The translations under genes and the position numbers were made by a program. From Cladorhizidae sp. MBARI D1340-BT2 (lineage: Eukaryota; Porifera; Demospongiae; Poecilosclerida; Cladorhizidae), in assembly GCA_028752905.1 (NCBI GenBank), contig JAQNBH010000021.1, positions 1,086,501 to 1,150,500 of the forward strand: a stretch of DNA of 64,000 nt, written 5' to 3'. Within the stretch, counting starts at the first letter, position 1; each line of letters opens with the position of its first letter. Shown one piece after another: positions 63,401-64,000 of the stretch. The notes under the pieces are model-generated. The model did no database searches. It saw only the letters and a program-made list of their open reading frames with translations, and had not been told where the DNA came from.

Positions 63401-64000
63401 TATTGATAATCTGTTGACATGTTGCAGATAAGGGCCTTCTCTATCAGTTGACAAAATCTGGGACTTTGGTCTTGTTAATTAGGGCAGTTATGAATTGTAC
63501 TCTTACTTGATGCTAAACATGTTAGCTTCGTAGATTATCCACACTTCACTGAATAGACTTGATGTATAGCTATTAAGATAGGACTCTCTAAGTGCTCTCT
63601 CTTGATACCAAACATCCATATATTCTGCACACTTCACTGTAATGGACTTGCAAGATAGGTATCTCTCAGTGTTCTCTATCTTGAGCTAAACATGTTAGCT
63701 TCATAGATTCTCCACACTTCACTGAATAGACTTGATATATAGCTCTAAAGGTAGGCCTCTCTCTGTTCTCTCTCTTGATACCATACGTCCGTATATTCTG
63801 CATACATAGAATCACAAGATAGGTTTCTCTATGTGTTCTCTATCTTGATGCTAAACAGGTTAGCTTCATAGATTCTCCACACTTCACTGTATAAACTTGA
63901 TATATAGCTATTAAGATAGGTCTCTCCCTGTGCTCTCTGTTGATATCAAACATCCATAATATTCTGCATACTTCACTGTAATGGACTTGATATGATTCGA

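Larger units (their letters stand above)
1..64000. repeat. Tandem satellite DNA array, ~911-bp monomer
   Basis: The same ~911-bp unit repeats head to tail from the first to the last base with no interruption. Monomer starts, defined at the word CTTGATGCTAAACATG, include 718, 1627, 2515, 3424, 4333, 5241, 6152, 7063, 7971, 8882, 9793, 10701, 11612, 12523, 13437, 14348, 15259, 16170, 17083, 17994, 18900, 19811, 20719, 21630, 22538, 23449 and so on to 63506. Unit lengths are almost all 908, 909 or 911 bp; exceptions are 888, 906, 913 and 914. No transposon, gene or unique spacer interrupts the array. Known biology: kilobase-scale, AT-rich satellites with higher-order structure are typical of eukaryotic centromeric or heterochromatic DNA. 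The genomic location here is inference. Both ends of the array lie outside the window. Confidence 0.99.
51673..64000. repeat. 14-monomer HOR (12,744 bp), second copy cut by the window end
   Basis: Same 14-monomer order as 38929-51672, with starts 51673, 52584, 53493, 54404, 55310, 56221, 57132, 58043, 58954, 59865, 60773, 61684, 62595 and 63506. All private variants tested in the first copy are present here at +12,744 bp, and I noticed no difference between copies. About 12.33 kb of the 12.74 kb unit lies in the window. Such identity implies very recent duplication, or an assembly effect. Confidence 0.94.

Noticed and set aside
1..64000. CRISPR array, because of regularly spaced direct repeats.
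   Set aside because: Both the putative repeat and the putative spacer recur in every unit, the unit is 911 bp, and no cas genes are present. This is satellite DNA.
1..64000. Endogenous virus or LTR element as the source of the 388-bp core.
   Set aside because: No terminal repeats, primer-binding site, polypurine tract or recognisable protein motif is visible in any frame. The origin of the core is left open.

Overview
The whole 64 kb window is one uninterrupted, head-to-tail satellite DNA array. The repeating unit (monomer) is about 911 bp. There are 70 monomer starts, giving 69 complete monomers plus a partial one at each end (1-717 and 63506-64000). I see no protein-coding gene, RNA gene, transposon, CRISPR array or unique sequence on either strand. 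The only open reading frames are about 60-62 codons long. They recur once per monomer at one fixed place, start on GTG or TTG, and are broken at will by single-base changes and 3-bp indels, so I do not annotate them as genes. An AT-rich, kilobase-scale satellite with higher-order repeats (HORs) points to eukaryotic centromeric, pericentromeric or other heterochromatin. The sequence does not let me name a species.

Monomer architecture, using 38018-38928 as reference: the first 523 bp are three tandem sub-repeats of 174, 164 and 185 bp. Each sub-repeat is a pair of diverged half-units (95+79, 94+70, 95+90 bp) opening with a TTGA-type word and sharing the motif CACTTCACTG. The remaining 388 bp is a non-repeated core. 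It contains a 15-bp T-C-A tract and an 83-bp stretch that looks invariant across the array. Three core haplotypes can be told apart by linked SNPs. Z occupies about 3.9-13.4 kb. X is the main type from about 13.9 kb on. Y is a minority type scattered singly at irregular monomer spacing.

Layout: 1-3.47 kb is a mixed zone with a roughly 1 kb duplication at offset 1797 bp. 3.47-11.69 kb is three copies of a 2730-bp 3-monomer HOR. 11.7-18.9 kb is a monomeric/transitional zone where Z cores give way to X. 18.9-23.4 kb is 1819-bp dimers. 23.4-37.7 kb is mostly X monomers with occasional Y. From 37.73 kb to the end lies a 12,744-bp 14-monomer HOR, present once in full and a second time almost in full, with every rare variant I checked shared between copies. 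Inside it a 5463-bp offset duplication is nested.

The array therefore records successive amplification: half-units of about 80-95 bp, then sub-repeats of about 175 bp, then 911-bp monomers, then 2-, 3- and 14-monomer HORs. Short chimeric tracts suggest gene conversion or unequal exchange. Comparisons were made by eye. Monomer start positions were located directly through 51673, and those after that follow from the 12,744-bp offset, with spot checks at 62595 and 63506.
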